Shown: in pieces, positions 25,012 to 37,843 of the stretch
How the letters are laid out: each line of letters starts with the position of its first letter
How positions within the stretch are numbered: position 1 is the first letter of the stretch
From: Klebsormidium nitens
Lineage: Eukaryota > Streptophyta > Klebsormidiophyceae > Klebsormidiales > Klebsormidiaceae
Assembly (NCBI GenBank): GCA_000708835.1
Contig: DF237126.1
Coordinates: forward strand, 50,369 to 114,368
Reading direction: 5' to 3'
DNA: 64,000 bases
Program-made: the position numbers and the translations under genes
Notes under the pieces: model-generated
What the model was told of the DNA's origin: nothing
The model's input: the letters and a program-made list of their open reading frames with translations, nothing else
Database searches by the model: none

Positions 25012-26211
25012 ATGCCACAGCATGGCCATCCTCCCGGATCTAGCTTAAGAGACCGTGCGCTACTGTTATTTGGCAGCATGTCCAACCCATTCGAGATCGA
25101 GCTTGCTGTTCGGGACTCAGAGCTGGATGCCTTCGGAGTCGTCAACAACGCGATATTCTCGGTGTACATAGAGCATGGTGAGATTTGCATTCTCGGACCA
25201 GGTCTCTCAACTTGGAGTGCGCCAGGTGCGCTTGAACCAAGGTACTCTATGTTCTCAGATGCATTCTTCTTCTATCCTAAGTGCCTTTGAATCTTCTCTG
25301 TCAGTTTGTGGAATCACAGTCTGGACATTCAGTGTGTTTCATTAAAGAGTCAGACTCATGTCTTCAAGAATCCAAGCTTGCCTTGGGTTTAGTACAACCG
25401 TACCCTCAAAACGATATTGCCTTGTGCCACTGCTGCAAATATCAACCCGATGAAGGCAGGAATGTCAGATTGACGACCTTCCCCAATCATTGAGAAGGAC
25501 ATTCCCTGTGTTGTACGTTCCAGGCCGTCATGAGCTGCTGCGGGACATGGGCCTGGACATCAAAGCAATCATGAGAACTGGAGATGCGCTTGCACTTGCG
25601 GAGCAGACTCTCAAGTTCTTTGGGCCGCTTCGGGTAAGTACCGATGTTTGGTTCATGTTTGTTGCCTCCATATTGTCTCTGGGTTGCCTACTTCAAGTCG
25701 ATCAGCCAAAGCCTAGGTTTGATCAAAGTCTTGAAAAGCCCTGACTGCCTCCAGCAAGTCACCATGTCATTTGGGTAATCTGACCACGCAACCCCACACG
25801 TTCTTACAGAGTGGCGACCACTTTATCGTCAGCACCCGGATATCCAAGGTGTCTGCGGTTCGACTCATCTTCGAGCAGGCCGTTTTCAGATTGCCGGAAA
25901 AAGAGGTGCGGAGTCTTCAAACAATCCACGAATGTATGAACCCCTTCAGGTTTGCTCTTTCCAACTCTTCAAATTGAACCCTGTCGCGACTTTTATGTCC
26001 AGGAATCAGTGCTGGCGGCCGACCTTTCCAGCTTACAATTCCGTGCTTTACTTAACTCAACCGGTGAACTCATCTTCCAAAAGCCTGTCTCCTCTTGCAG
26101 AAGGTACTCGAGGCCTCGTCAGTGGGTTGCTTTTTGGACAAGCGGTATAAGCCCACGAGAATACCAGCGGATGCTAGAGTGAAACTCAAGCTTTATTGCG
26201 ACACCCACTAG
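25012..26211 (+). CDS. Hot-dog acyl thioesterase, ALT/4HBT type
   Basis: Four exons are 25012-25177, 25524-25633, 25810-25905 and 26101-26211. Starting at 25012 gives 160 aa; starting at the second ATG (25078) gives 138 aa. The 4HBT motif is intact: [20 protein letters not shown], with the catalytic Asp before the G-V-V-N-N turn, then [28 protein letters not shown] and [13 protein letters not shown] follow, as in plant acyl-lipid thioesterases, which release short or medium fatty acids and 3-keto acids from acyl-ACP in plastids. Plant ALTs carry a transit peptide. The upstream segment here is short, so plastid targeting is uncertain or an upstream exon is missing. All junctions are phase-consistent. 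Confidence 0.87.
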
Positions 26212-27479
26212 CGTGTCAAGTCAGGATATACGGGATGTCACTCGAACATAGAAGTCCATAAAATACTTCTATGGACACGCCAAGCATGTTTCATTATGCA
26301 CGCAATGTCGGGCTGACGTTGTTTGACTGTCCGCTTCTCGTGGTGGCTTCGAACTTCGAAAGGCAATCATCATGTCCTAAATAGCTACCGTATACGTGGT
26401 TCGAGGCCCTTGACACGAAGTTGAACGCCGTGGCAATCGGTACTGACTGAAGGTTCCAGCTTTGATTCTGAAGCATGCACGTGCTTGCTCTGACTAGAAG
26501 GCCGCGTATACTATACTGAGCCCTGCCAGGTTGGTATACCAGTGACCATGGTGCGTGACAATCGACGTTGATGGAAGTGACACTCTTTCGCAATCAACAT
26601 TAGTATATCACATGCTACATGTGCTCCGGCATGTGGCAAACCACGGCAACATGCATTCATTTACGTACGCGATATGCAGCTGCGCCGGCCGCACTATCGA
26701 GTCGATCACACCGGGCCAGAAAGGGTACTAAGCTAACGGTCATCTCAAGCGTGTCCATAAGATCTGGGCCGCCGGGCTAGACATGACGACGCAGTTGCGT
26801 ACATGGGCTGCATTCGAGAGGATTTGGGCGCCCACTGATGCACATATATGGATAATTTGTGCATAAACGTACATAATTCGTGGTTTTCAAGAGTCGGGTC
26901 CTTAATGCAATTGCCGGTCAAGACCAGTCCGTGCAGGTTCTCAAGGTCCATGAACATTTCCTAAGGTCACGGTCCCCGCCGCCGGTGATGTAGGCCCTAG
27001 CCAACCGCTCATGACTGAAATCGTGGATACTGAATGATAGACGGTCTGCAAGTCCGTGCATGATCGACGCAATACGTCAGGCCTTAAGTCATGCGCACGG
27101 CGGCTGCGCCACATTTAGTCCACAAAGCTCCAAGACTCTAGTCGAGTGCATGTATCACGAATGCACATGGTGCGTTGATCCCGAAACTTTCCAGTTAAGA
27201 AATTGTGCATAGACTACCGAGTCAAGACCGCGATCAAGATCCCCGTAGTCCCGCCAGCCGAAAGGTAGATTGGTTGCAAAACGTAAGCGCTGCGTCCAGC
27301 TGAGCTCGACCAGGCACGCATTCCAATGTCAGTCAGAATTCTCAACTCGTCACAACAGTGACTTTGCTAGCGTCACGGCCTAGGCTTCTCCTACTTTCTA
27401 CACTAGGCTGTCGGTAAACTCGATGGAAACACTCACGTAGAAAGGCTAGGGTCTTGCCTTTCCGGTCGCCCAATCCTCT
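26212..27479. other. CATGCA-rich intergenic island
   Basis: There are no supported exons. From about 26.6 to 27.2 kb it has the same CATGCA/TGCATG-rich texture as the stretches near 4.3, 18.9, 48.0, 54.0 and 62.5 kb. It lies between the 3' ends of the thioesterase and the CLU gene. Confidence 0.6.
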
Positions 27480-30400
27480 CTAATCTTTACTCTTCTTGGC
27501 CTTGGCTTTCCCCTTCCCCTTCCCGGGCAGGTCCAGCCCCCCGCCCAATCCCTGCGGAGCCTGCGGCGGAGCTGCTGCCCCCCCGTTGGCGTTTGGCGAC
27601 GCCGGCACACTTCCTGACGGCTTTTTCACTGACTCTTTCCCGGCTTTCGGAGTGGGCGGCGCAGACGAGCCCGCGCCACCCCCGGGGGGCAGCCTCGGTC
27701 CCAACCCGACTCCCAGACCCCCCGCAGCGCCAAGGGCCCCTAGCCCGGTTGGCCCCCCCGCTTTCTTGCCCGCCGCACCTTTCGCTGCCCCACCTGCCGG
27801 GGGGGGGCCCTGGTGCTTCAGATTGTGGCCCCCCTCGGAGATGAGCCGCAGCAGCTCTTCAAACGACATCTTCCCGGGCTCTGCGCGGTTCTGGCCCACG
27901 CCGCGCGCCTGCGCCTTGCGCCGGATCTCCTCCTGCGCCTTGACGGTGCGCTCGTCGACCCCGCGGCGCACGCGCGGCTGCGCCTCGGCGGCCTGCCGCT
28001 CGTACTGCTTCATGAACTGGGTGTAGCCGCCTGCGCGCTGGATGGCCGCCTGCAACTGCTGCTGCCGCAGCGCGACTTGGGCGACCGACGGGGACAGCAG
28101 CGGGTTGTTCTTGCGCTGCTGGGCCTGCAGAAAGAGGGCCGCGAACCAGGGGTGAGGATTACATCTGCTGCATCGGTAAGAAAATCTTAAGACCAATGAT
28201 GCGGGCTCTTTCTGCGACTTTTGGACTTGGGGACGGTGCCGATTTCGGTTTTGTGAGCTAACCGGTTCCGGGTTCTTTGTCCAGGACCAATGTGATCTTT
28301 GAAGGCAGCGCTCTGAGACCATGTAACCTGAAAGCTTCGTTGAGGGGACTCCCGTTTGAGCTAAAACTGCGGCATAACCCCATTAGTCACCGTTCACACT
28401 TTCGCTTGTATCTCGTGCTCCAGCAGGTTCAGCGCCAGCAGATGACAAACATAGATCTCGTACACCCTTTTGGTTATTTGATCCGCATACAGCAACAGCT
28501 TACAACGATGCCGAATAGGGAACATGTACTTTCCTACGACTCGTTCCAAGCAAACGAGACCCGCGGCGCCGCCTCACCTCGGCGTCCTTCTGCTTGAACT
28601 GGCGCAGGAAGGTGGCGCTGTCAAGCACGCGCTGCTCGTCCTCCCCGAGCACCTTCTTCAAAATGGTGTACGTGCTCGTCTCGTGCCGGATGGCCAGCTT
28701 GTAGTTGCCCATCGCGTCAAACACCAGCGCCAGCGTGTGCAGGCATACCGCCGTCTGCACGTGCTCGTCGCCCAGCAGCTTCTGGCTCAGCTTCAGCGCC
28801 TCCTGCAGGGGGGTACAATAAGACGCCGGTCAGTCTTGCATTTGAGGTCTGTCCAAAGGTGTTATAGATCTAGCTCAGTTTCAGCGCCTCCTGCAGGAGG
28901 AGCAGATTCTATAACGCGGTTAGTCGTGATTGGATAAGCGTATGGCGGTCTCGTGGAAGATGTTGGTGAATGTGGCTCAGCCTTGGCAGCGGGCTTCGTA
29001 CCCAGACATCTGCGGAACCGTGTCGCTCGTTTACACTCCTTCTGGTCGTTTCCCACTTTCTTTCCGAGGTACCCCAAAGTTCCGCCGGACTGCACGTTCT
29101 GTTCTTCCCCGAGGGTTTCCGGATTTCGATCCTTTCTGGGACTCCTCAACTGGTTCGAAGTTCTTTGACGTGACCAACGTGCGGGAGGCTCCGCATCCTG
29201 GAGATGCTGAACTTGACCTGACAACAGCTTACAAGGGGCGTCCTCTTCGCTACCAAGAGAACGACGACAAACCATCTGACGGCGAAACTCCTCAGCGACA
29301 AGCCTCCTTTTTACCACACCAGCAACCTCAACACCAGACGTCAAGCACAGAACAAAAGCCGAAATTGTCGAACGCTGGCAGCTTCACCCGGGACGACCAA
29401 CAGGCGCGTGTAAGAAATCAATCCAAAGCAGCAAACCAGTCCACGTGAACGCGTAGCTTGTCAGCGCTCCATGTTCTCACTTGGAGGTAGCGCAGCGCGG
29501 TGCCATAGCGGCCGAGCTCGTGGTAGTGCATGGCGATGTTGATCATGGTGGACGCGACCTCGGGGTGGTCCTGCCCCGTGACCACCGCCAGCAGCTCCAG
29601 CGCGCGCTTCAGGTGCCGCAGCGAGGCCTCGCCCGTGCCCACGTTGCTGTTGCGGTAGTACGACGCCAGGTTGCCGTAGCTGCGGGAATCACGTGGGCCG
29701 TTTAGATGGGGACGATCAACATTTTGCAAGGAAGAGGCAGAAATCTCAAGAGGCGTTGTCGTCGGATGTAGCACCAGAAAGAGGGACTGCAACTCACTCA
29801 GGTACCCTGCCCCTACGGGCACGAGTGCAGGGGCACTGCGAATTTAATGAATGGTTGTCGAGGTGAAAACAACGCTCATGGTCGATAACATTGAGAAGTG
29901 GCAACGATTCTGGCCAAGTTTGAGGTTGGAGTCAGACTGAATTTGCCGGGCCTCCTAAGTAGATTGTACCGTTCTTATCATACTCGCCCACGAAAGCCCC
30001 ACAAGAGCACCGTTCAATCTGTCCGAGCCTCTCTAGAGGCTCAGTGAAACCCGAAGTCTGGGATCCTGGTACGTGACTCTGTTCCTCTTGTTTCTGACTC
30101 AAATTGAGAAGGCCAATATCCACAATAGGTGAGTCCATTCCCCTCTGCCCCCCCACCCGAACCAAACAATGCAGCCTCGCACTGCTTCCCACCTTCCTCA
30201 AAGAGACCTCTCACCTGTGGATGGTGTCGGGGTGGTCCAGCCCCAGGATGCGCTCATTGAGGATGAGCTCCTTGTGGCCCTGCGCGATGGCGCCCCCGAA
30301 GTCCTCTGCGTGGAACAGTACCACGGCCAGCAGCTTGCAGCACTGCGCCACCTCCTTGCTCATCGCGCCGTGCACGTTCTGGAACAGGTTCGCCGCCTCG

Positions 30401-33400
30401 TTCAGCAGCTCGAACGCGCCCTGCAGGTCGCTCTGCGGGGAGAGGAAGGGGAGCGGGGTCAGGGCCCGGTGGCAGGGCTGGACGAGGGCTGGGCTCAAAA
30501 GTGTGCTCGGAAAGCCTGGCAAAACGCGAAAGTGGCAGAGACAACAAGCCGCAACGGTTGAAATCAAACCTCTTGGAAAGTGCTCGCTTGGGAGAGTTAG
30601 CGGCTCCAGATCAACAAAAAGTCGCCTTCGTATGAGACCTCGTTCAAGGGAGCTCTTAACAACCGCTCAATCCACGGTCAAGCGCTGTTTTGCTCCAAAA
30701 TGCAAGGGGCAGCCACCGGATGCTAACGAAATGGTTCGTCAGTCTGTGTTTCGAACAGCTCTAGAGACCAAGGGTACGAGGAACAGCAGCGTTTCGTTGG
30801 GACAGTCGTCAGGCAAACTTTGCTGCTCGACTAAGAATGAAGCTTTTTCGTTGGTTTTTCCGTTGGTATCTCCAGTATTTAAGAGATGGCCGTCGAACAG
30901 CGAAAATTCTCACCTGCTCCTGCAGGCGGAGCTTGCCGGCCTCGAGCAGCGTGCGCGCCTCGCTGGAGGTCGGGTCGGTATGTTTCACCATGGGGTGCAG
31001 GTCCAGAATGTCCTCCGGCTTGAGCGGGTCCAACACGTCGAAGTCGTAGTCGCGCGCGGCGATTGAGATGCCCATCTGCGCGAAGTTGGTGCTAACATGT
31101 CAGAATACAAGAGTGCGCTGGGGACGATGATATGAAGGATTGGCTCGGCGTCGTATGACGCAGCCGGCTGAACTCCGTAGTCTACAGCATCGTGGAAGCG
31201 TAAAGGATCTACGAAGCAGAAGGAAAAGGGAAACGATTGTAGTAGAACACGGGGGCAGCGCTTCAGGAGGGGTTATCAACGGCTCTGTTACATGGGGCCT
31301 TCCCCTTTTGAGCATCCCCCGTCACTACGCACCACCTCTGCCAAACGCCAACCTTTTCAACAGCACGACGTGCAACGCCACAGCCATGCGAGACTGCCGA
31401 GAAACTTGCCCAGGTCAACTTCCCGAACCAGGCGGAAACTGGGGAGAGGGTCTCCGCGGGGCTGACCTTTTGGCAGAGGTTCCGCAGCAGCGACAGCTTG
31501 CGCACGCGCTCGCGCGTGCCCTCAGGCAGCTGCGCCTTGTACTTGAGCCACACGCCCTCCTCCACGTCGCCCCAGATGGACTCCCCGGTCACTTTCATGT
31601 ACACCGGCCGGAAGTCCAGCAGCGCCGGGTCGATCTCCTCGCTCTTCTCCGCGCCCGCCTTGTCCCCATCAGCCGCCTCCGCCTTCTTCCCGTCCACCTC
31701 TTTCTTCTCGCTACCCTCGTTCTTCGCCTCGTCCTTCCCTTGTCCCTTCTTACCCTTCTTCTTCTTCCCCGGCGATTCTGCCCGGGGCGGCGTACCGGGC
31801 TCCTTCACCTCGGGTTCTTCGTTCTTCTTAGGGGCATCTTCCGCCTTGGCCGGGGTGACCGGGTTGATCTCCCCGGGTCCGGGCGCCTTCCCAACGACGC
31901 AGTTGAGGTAGTGCGCGATGGCGGGGGCGAGGTCCCACTCGCCTGTCTCGCGCAGGATCGCCCGGAAGACGCGCTTGCAGACGCGCGAAATCATCTCGAG
32001 GAAGCACAGGTCCCGGAAGTAGTCGCGCTCTGACAACTCGGCGACCTGGGAAGGGATACGAAAGTGTCACCAACGAGCACCCCTGTAGCGGCGGTATTTG
32101 TTATTCAGCTTCTTCAGCCCGACTTCGGGAATTTGGGGGAATTGTTTTTGGGCTTGCGAGTGTACTGAGGAGACTTACTGCGGATTAGCAGCTTGCACAT
32201 GGTTTGGCGTTCTGGAAAGTCAGAGTCTCGAAATACAAATGGGATGCCAGCTAGCGCGCAAGTTCAGAAGGGGATGGCAGATGACTTGTGATGGCATCCA
32301 CTTTTGATAATTTGATGTAAGGCAGATTTTAGGGAGTGGTATGACTTGCTTGAAGGACCCTTTCCAAGCATGACAAGCTGACAATACTTGTACTTGCAAA
32401 GATACACAGACTTAGAATTCAAGTCGAGCGCAGCAGGGACAAAGTTGGTTCTCGATCGCTTACAAACATAGCCCCGCTTCGTTTGATGAAAGGTCGACTC
32501 CAACTTTTGCCACACATCTTCAAGGCGCCCACGGCTCACCTTTCCTAGGTAGCGTATGTTGATGCCAAAAGCGTGCATGGAGGCAGTCAGCGTCTGGCCG
32601 TCTAGCGGGAGCACTTCAAGGGCGTGGATACCCGCCACTAACTTCGGGATCTGCGTCTTGACCAAGAACTCCCCAGCACGCCGTACCAGGTCTTCCGCCT
32701 TTTCAATCTCCTGTAGGGAAACCAGACGGATGGGTAAGGCCTTGAAAAACAGGCCCTCTTTAACCCCTCCGTACAAGCCAACTGCATAACATACGAGCAA
32801 GCTGATGCCGCCCAATTGCTGAATGTATTTTCTCAGAAAAAATGAGGACACGGGTGGTCTGAGTAAGAGACTCTTGGATACCTCGGATGCGAGAAGATGC
32901 ATTCACGACGGGATCACTACTCATCGGCTTTAAGGAGGACCTTGAGATCCTGACATGGCCCTCTGAAAAGAGAGTGACACGGAACAAGAATAATCAGGAG
33001 ACAGTTCTGCTCAACAGAGCAGCACGGACAACTAGGGTCCAGCATGCGCACCTCCTTGTCGCCCCCCAGCTTGTATGGCGAGAAGACCGATGGATGGAGG
33101 GCAACCGAGGTCGCATCGGCCTTCTCCCCTTCCTTGCCTTTCCCTTTCAACTCCGTAGCCTTTTCAGACTCCAGCTGCATAAGACAGCAGAGAAACTCGT
33201 CAGAATCGTGACTGCGTGCGATAAACCGCGATACAGTGCATCCTAGACAAAGACAGGCACACACTGAGACCAGAAGAAGGGCGTCACTGCGTGAGCCTGA
33301 CACAACCAGACCAGCACACTGAAAGAATTGAGGCAGAAAGCATACCGGCAAGCAGAAGATCAGGCGAAAACCCAGCGGATAAAGGAACGGAAAGCCCTGA

Positions 33401-36400
33401 GACAATACCAAGCTTCACCGTTGAGGGCCATGAAAAGGGTGTCTCCTCCTCCACTGCTGCAAATCCCTTGAGACCCTTCCCGTCGTTCCAACACGTGGGT
33501 TCAAAAACACCACAGTCCCGCCAAGCGCCAAGCATAACATCAGCAATAACCGCTCGCCGGCCAGACTTGCATACGCGCAAAGCCCAGGCGCCCACCTCGG
33601 CGAACATGCTAATCAGCTCCGGCCGGAGCACCGCGTTGGCCTTCTCCACGCCCTTGTAGTTGACGTCGCGCGGCGTGACGCGGTGCAGGTCCGTGAGGTA
33701 CTTGCGCCCATCCGCGCCCAGCACGCCCTTCACCTCCAGTCCCGCCGCCAACTCGACCGCCTTGCCCGCCCCGTCGACCACGCTGTGCTCCGCAATGTGG
33801 AGCTTCTTACCCACCTCCGCGATCTGCGGAAGAATGTGCGAGCGTGGTGACGGTGGGGACGGGGACCGTCCGCGAAAGCATTATCAGGTCAGAATCTTTC
33901 GAGAGATTTCATCTTGACCACAAGGGAAAGATTTGAGAGCCAGTCAAGCGGCCTCTACGATTGTCGTTGCCTTAGAGCAGATACTTCGGGAGCAGACGCA
34001 CAAGCTCGCAGATGCGTGAAAACCCTGGCATTTGTTGTTCGTTTCTTAATGTCGAGGCAAATCTGTGCGCCCAACTCATCGCTCTTCGTATGAAGAAATC
34101 CAGAAGGAAAGAGAACGCCAGATTTTGTCTTTGTTTCGGTAAAGCAAGCAACATTCCGGAATCTTTGCAACACAACCTTAAAACACTTCATCACACCGTG
34201 AGTCTCAAGCAGACTCTGGCAAACCCACCTTTTCGTGGAAGTCTTTGTCCCACTTGATGGTTTCTCCCAGGTCGGGGGACCCGTACTTGAGCTCCGCGGT
34301 CTTGCTCGAGTAGAGCAGCCCCGGGAGGACCGACTGCGCGACCAGGCGATGGCCTTTGTAGTCAACAACACAGTACGCCAGCGTGTGGACGCCTGCCAGG
34401 CAGAAAACACTTGTCAACTACGGCAACGGGTCGCTTAGGGCTAACAGACGGTACTGCTATGTTAGATAAAGTCAGGATTCGATCAGGAGGGACGGCTTGA
34501 GAGAGACCAGCATGTAGAGGAAGCACCTTGTCGACTTCCATCGGGGCTCCCCGTCGCGAACCAAAACAACAGAATATGGACTTGAAATCCAGAGGGCTCT
34601 GCCCTTAACCTGGACGCTGCCTGAGCTCGATGGCCTGGTTTTTCATCAGACCGCCAAACTAAGTGCGAAAGCGCCCATTGACCACTCAAATCGGTCGTGA
34701 ACGAGCTATCTAGGATCAACATTCTCCACGCTTTGCTGACATGTATGAACGCATACCTACCTGGAACGTCCGCACTTTCAACCGCCCTATGCCCCCGCAG
34801 GTTCGCGTTCGCTGACGCATATGATGTGCAGTCTTTTTCCGCCTGCAACATGCCCCCAGCTCTCAACCCACGCCCCGGGCTCTTCGCCTCCGCCTCTGGC
34901 GAGTTGTCCTCCGTTTCTTCTAACGAGGGCCCATCCCCGCCGCCCCTCTCAGACGGCGGCGGCCTAGTGATCGTGCGCCCCTCTTTCTCCGCGTCTTTCT
35001 TTTCAATCTCCTGCTTCTGCCGCAGCCGTTGCAGGACCAAAAAATCGTGGTCCAAGGCATAACCGAAAACGATCCCGTTCTGGACCCACATGTGATAAGC
35101 CTCCGGCATGTGCCCGTTAATGGGCGCGATGCTCTGTCGCACAATTTGTTTCACTCCCTTGATTGCAGTGTCGACGAAGTCCGCATTCACGCGCCGGATG
35201 TTGATGTCCCGGTTGATCCTGCAGGGCGATGGGGCGTTGAGAATGCTTAGAATGGATGGACCAGAGGTCAACGGACAAAAAGTTCAAGTAGCAAGTATTT
35301 GGCATCCAGGATCCACGTTGGTGTCGCGGATGTTGGAGATATTTATCACTCGGGACATAAAAGCTGTGCACCATAAAGATGCTCGAGTTGCATGTTCCAC
35401 CTTTTTCTTTGAACTCTACGGGAGACGATCTTTCTGAGACTGACGTGGAGAGGGTTGATTAAACTTCAACGATATCCCAGTACTTCCAGGGTTGATTAAA
35501 CTTCAAAGATATCCCAGTACTTCCACACCCCAGGCGCCGGTCAATCTCTTGTGACCACATCAGCATGAGCAGGCTGTTGCATCGGAATAGAACAAAACCG
35601 ACCCTCCTCTGTACCTTTCTTGCCGCGTCTCCCTGGAGATCTCCCTGCTGCCCTGCAGGTCCTCGTTAAAGTCCCGCCCCTCGTTCACTCCACTCGTCGC
35701 ATACCATGCAACCATCGCCTCCTCCGCTCTCCCGGGGTCAGCCGCAACCTCCCTCGGCTTTCGGCCCCCAACCCACTGGTTAACCGGGAAGGTTAGAGGG
35801 AACAGCTCGAACTGGTCTGTCTCGAGCTTCTGCTTGTGGATGGCTTCGTAGTTCTCCTTTGCCTTGGGGGAAACCAGGCTCAGGAGGCCAACTAGAGTGT
35901 GGTGCTGCAGCTCCGGGTTCTTCATCTCGGGATTGAACGGCTGCCCTGACTTGAGCTCGGTCTTGTTGACAAAGAAGCCCTGGGAGTGGCCGGTTATGCA
36001 GAGTGACTCGCCCTCGACCGTCACCACGTCAAGGTACACAAGGTCACCAACGATCCTGAACAATGAAGAAAACAGTATCTACCTTAGAGCTATTACAACG
36101 ATACACAAAGCACTCATTAGTCGGAGGTGCCTTGGAGGAGAAAGAAGCAATAGGATGGACTCTGTTCGGCCCAGGGGTTGTCCAATGCCTGTGTTCCTCT
36201 TAGATTAGGGCTTCAAAAGCGCCAGGACCGACACAACTTGACTGAAGTACAACCACAGCTCTGCGCAGGTCACATTGCCTTTAATCAAGGCCACAGCGGG
36301 CTTTGTTGTGCATGCAAGTGTGCAGCGACATCCTTCCTCCGCACAGAGAGAAGCCATCTAACAACTACCCACGAACGCACCTCCTATGGCTGGGCGGCGG

Positions 36401-37843
36401 GTTATACGCCGAGTACGCGATACTCTTCACCGCGTCCGGCACACTCTCCTCCTCAGGTTCTGTCACCACCTTCTCCAGCGTCCCCTTCTCCTCCGCTGCG
36501 AAGCCCAGCCCGTCGACCAGCTCCGCCGGCAGCTTATCATCAACCTCATCATCCTTGGGACCCCCCGCCTTGGCCTCCTCCTCGACGCGCTTCTCGTGCT
36601 CCCGCTGCAGCGCCGACGAGAGCGAGCGGTGCGGCCGCCGGAAGGTGAGCAGCTCGCGGGAGCGGCTGACGTGGAACTGCATCTGGCGGTCCTCATAGAT
36701 GACTGCGCGCAGGGAGCAGGTGTTGTGAGGATGGCACCAGAGAGAATGACTTGGTTGAGTTGTCCGAGCCCTCTGTTTGTGGAGGCGCTTTTTAGGGGAT
36801 AGAGCAGCTGCACCACCCTGGCATCAGTCACGGAAGTCATACCTGGCGCTCCCGCTGTCTTTGGCAAAAGGAATCTTTGGCGGTTCCTACATCAAGTTCG
36901 TAAAAAAAAGCATTGATGCTGTTTGCCGTACTGCAAATCCTCTTATTCACCGAGCTGTGTGCCAAGAGTGATACTTGCATGCACCTCTAAGCCACAGCCC
37001 TTCTGAATGCCTCCATCCACGACTTAGTTCCTCCCACATTGTGAAAGCAGCAGCGGCCACACCACTTACGCTGCACCACCTCCAAGAATGCCCCCCCAGC
37101 CTCGATGCCCTTCTCGGAGATCACGTCCTGCAGGGGCTGGAAGTCCGCCAGCTGGTAGCGCAGGCCGTCTTTCAGGTTGACAATGAGGTCATAGTGGGTG
37201 TAGTGAGTGACCTCAGGCAGCTCCAGCAGGAACTGCTTCAGGTCCAGGATGGTGTCCTGGGCCGCCACTTGGAGCTCCGTCTTCTCACCAGAAGGGCCGC
37301 GAATCTCCATTGGGTACAGGTTTGGTTCATCTGGACAAGGGCTGCCTTGGTCAGAGTACTGCTGAGAAGCCTTATGTTAGTAGCGCGTTTGAGGGGGAAG
37401 GTAGGGACTACTTTGTAAGGTTCAAGAGCAACCTCGAGCAGCTCAGTATGCAAGTGGACACCTCGTTATGGCAATTGGAAAAGGCTGCATTGCTCAGCTG
37501 CATTGCGAGTATCCTCAGCAGTTGCGGCAAGTAGCTCACCTTGACCCTCCTCCTCTTTCTTCTCTTCGTTCTCAGACCCTCCTGCTTTCGACCCCTCCGC
37601 TGCAACCTTCTCTGCCTCTTCTACCAGGGCCGCCCCCTCGGCACTGCTCCCATCAGCCTCTGCTTTTGATTCTTCTCCCTTCCCTTCCGCAGCCACCTCC
37701 GTCTTGGCTGAGGCAGTCTCCTCAGCAGGCGTCTCGACCTTCTCCTCTGGTACAGCCGCTGCAGGCGGGGCCTCTATCTCCTCCTTGACGGCCCCATCAG
37801 CCGCAGGCTTCGAGTCTGCCTTTCCTTTCTTTGACTTTCCCAT
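27480..37843 (-). CDS. FRIENDLY: Clustered mitochondria protein (CLU/FRIENDLY)
   Basis: Fifteen minus-strand exons are 37540-37843, 37070-37330, 36381-36702, 35615-36055, 34761-35218, 34229-34392, 33596-33823, 33052-33174, 32540-32710, 31467-32045, 30914-31075, 30215-30432, 29481-29679, 28578-28802 and 27480-28124. They total exactly 4,500 bases with consistent phase at every junction (1,499 aa; Arabidopsis FRIENDLY is about 1,400). The order is an acidic Ala/Glu-rich N-terminus, the CLU N-terminal ubiquitin-like region (QDTILDLKQFLLELPEVT), PPPSHRRIVGDLVYLDVVTVEG, the CLU domain (HMWVQNGIVFGYALDHDFL to HRVTPRDVNYKG), a central eIF3-p135-like region (LEVLPLDGQTLTASMHAFGI) with a Lys/Glu-rich insert near residues 875-945, and TPR repeats around 1030-1285 (LGLDHPDTIHRSYGNLASYY). 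A Pro/Gly-rich tail ends KGKAKAKKSKD. The family binds mRNAs for mitochondrial proteins and controls mitochondrial distribution and fusion. Confidence 0.95.
28785..28897 (-). repeat. Duplicated acceptor segment in CLU intron 13
   Basis: A 25-base segment spanning the acceptor and start of exon 14 (28785-28809) is repeated 88 bases away at 28873-28897 with one mismatch. The copy recreates CTGCAG/GAGGCGCTG. Splicing to it would read GAG GCG CTG AAA CTG AGC TAG, a stop after six codons. Confidence 0.85.
35452..35525 (+). repeat. Tandem duplication, 37 bp x 2, in a CLU intron
   Basis: Two adjacent copies of a 37-base unit beginning GGGTTGATTAAACTTCAA occupy 35452-35488 and 35489-35525 and differ at a single base. 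They lie in the intron between exons 35615-36055 and 34761-35218. Confidence 0.95.
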
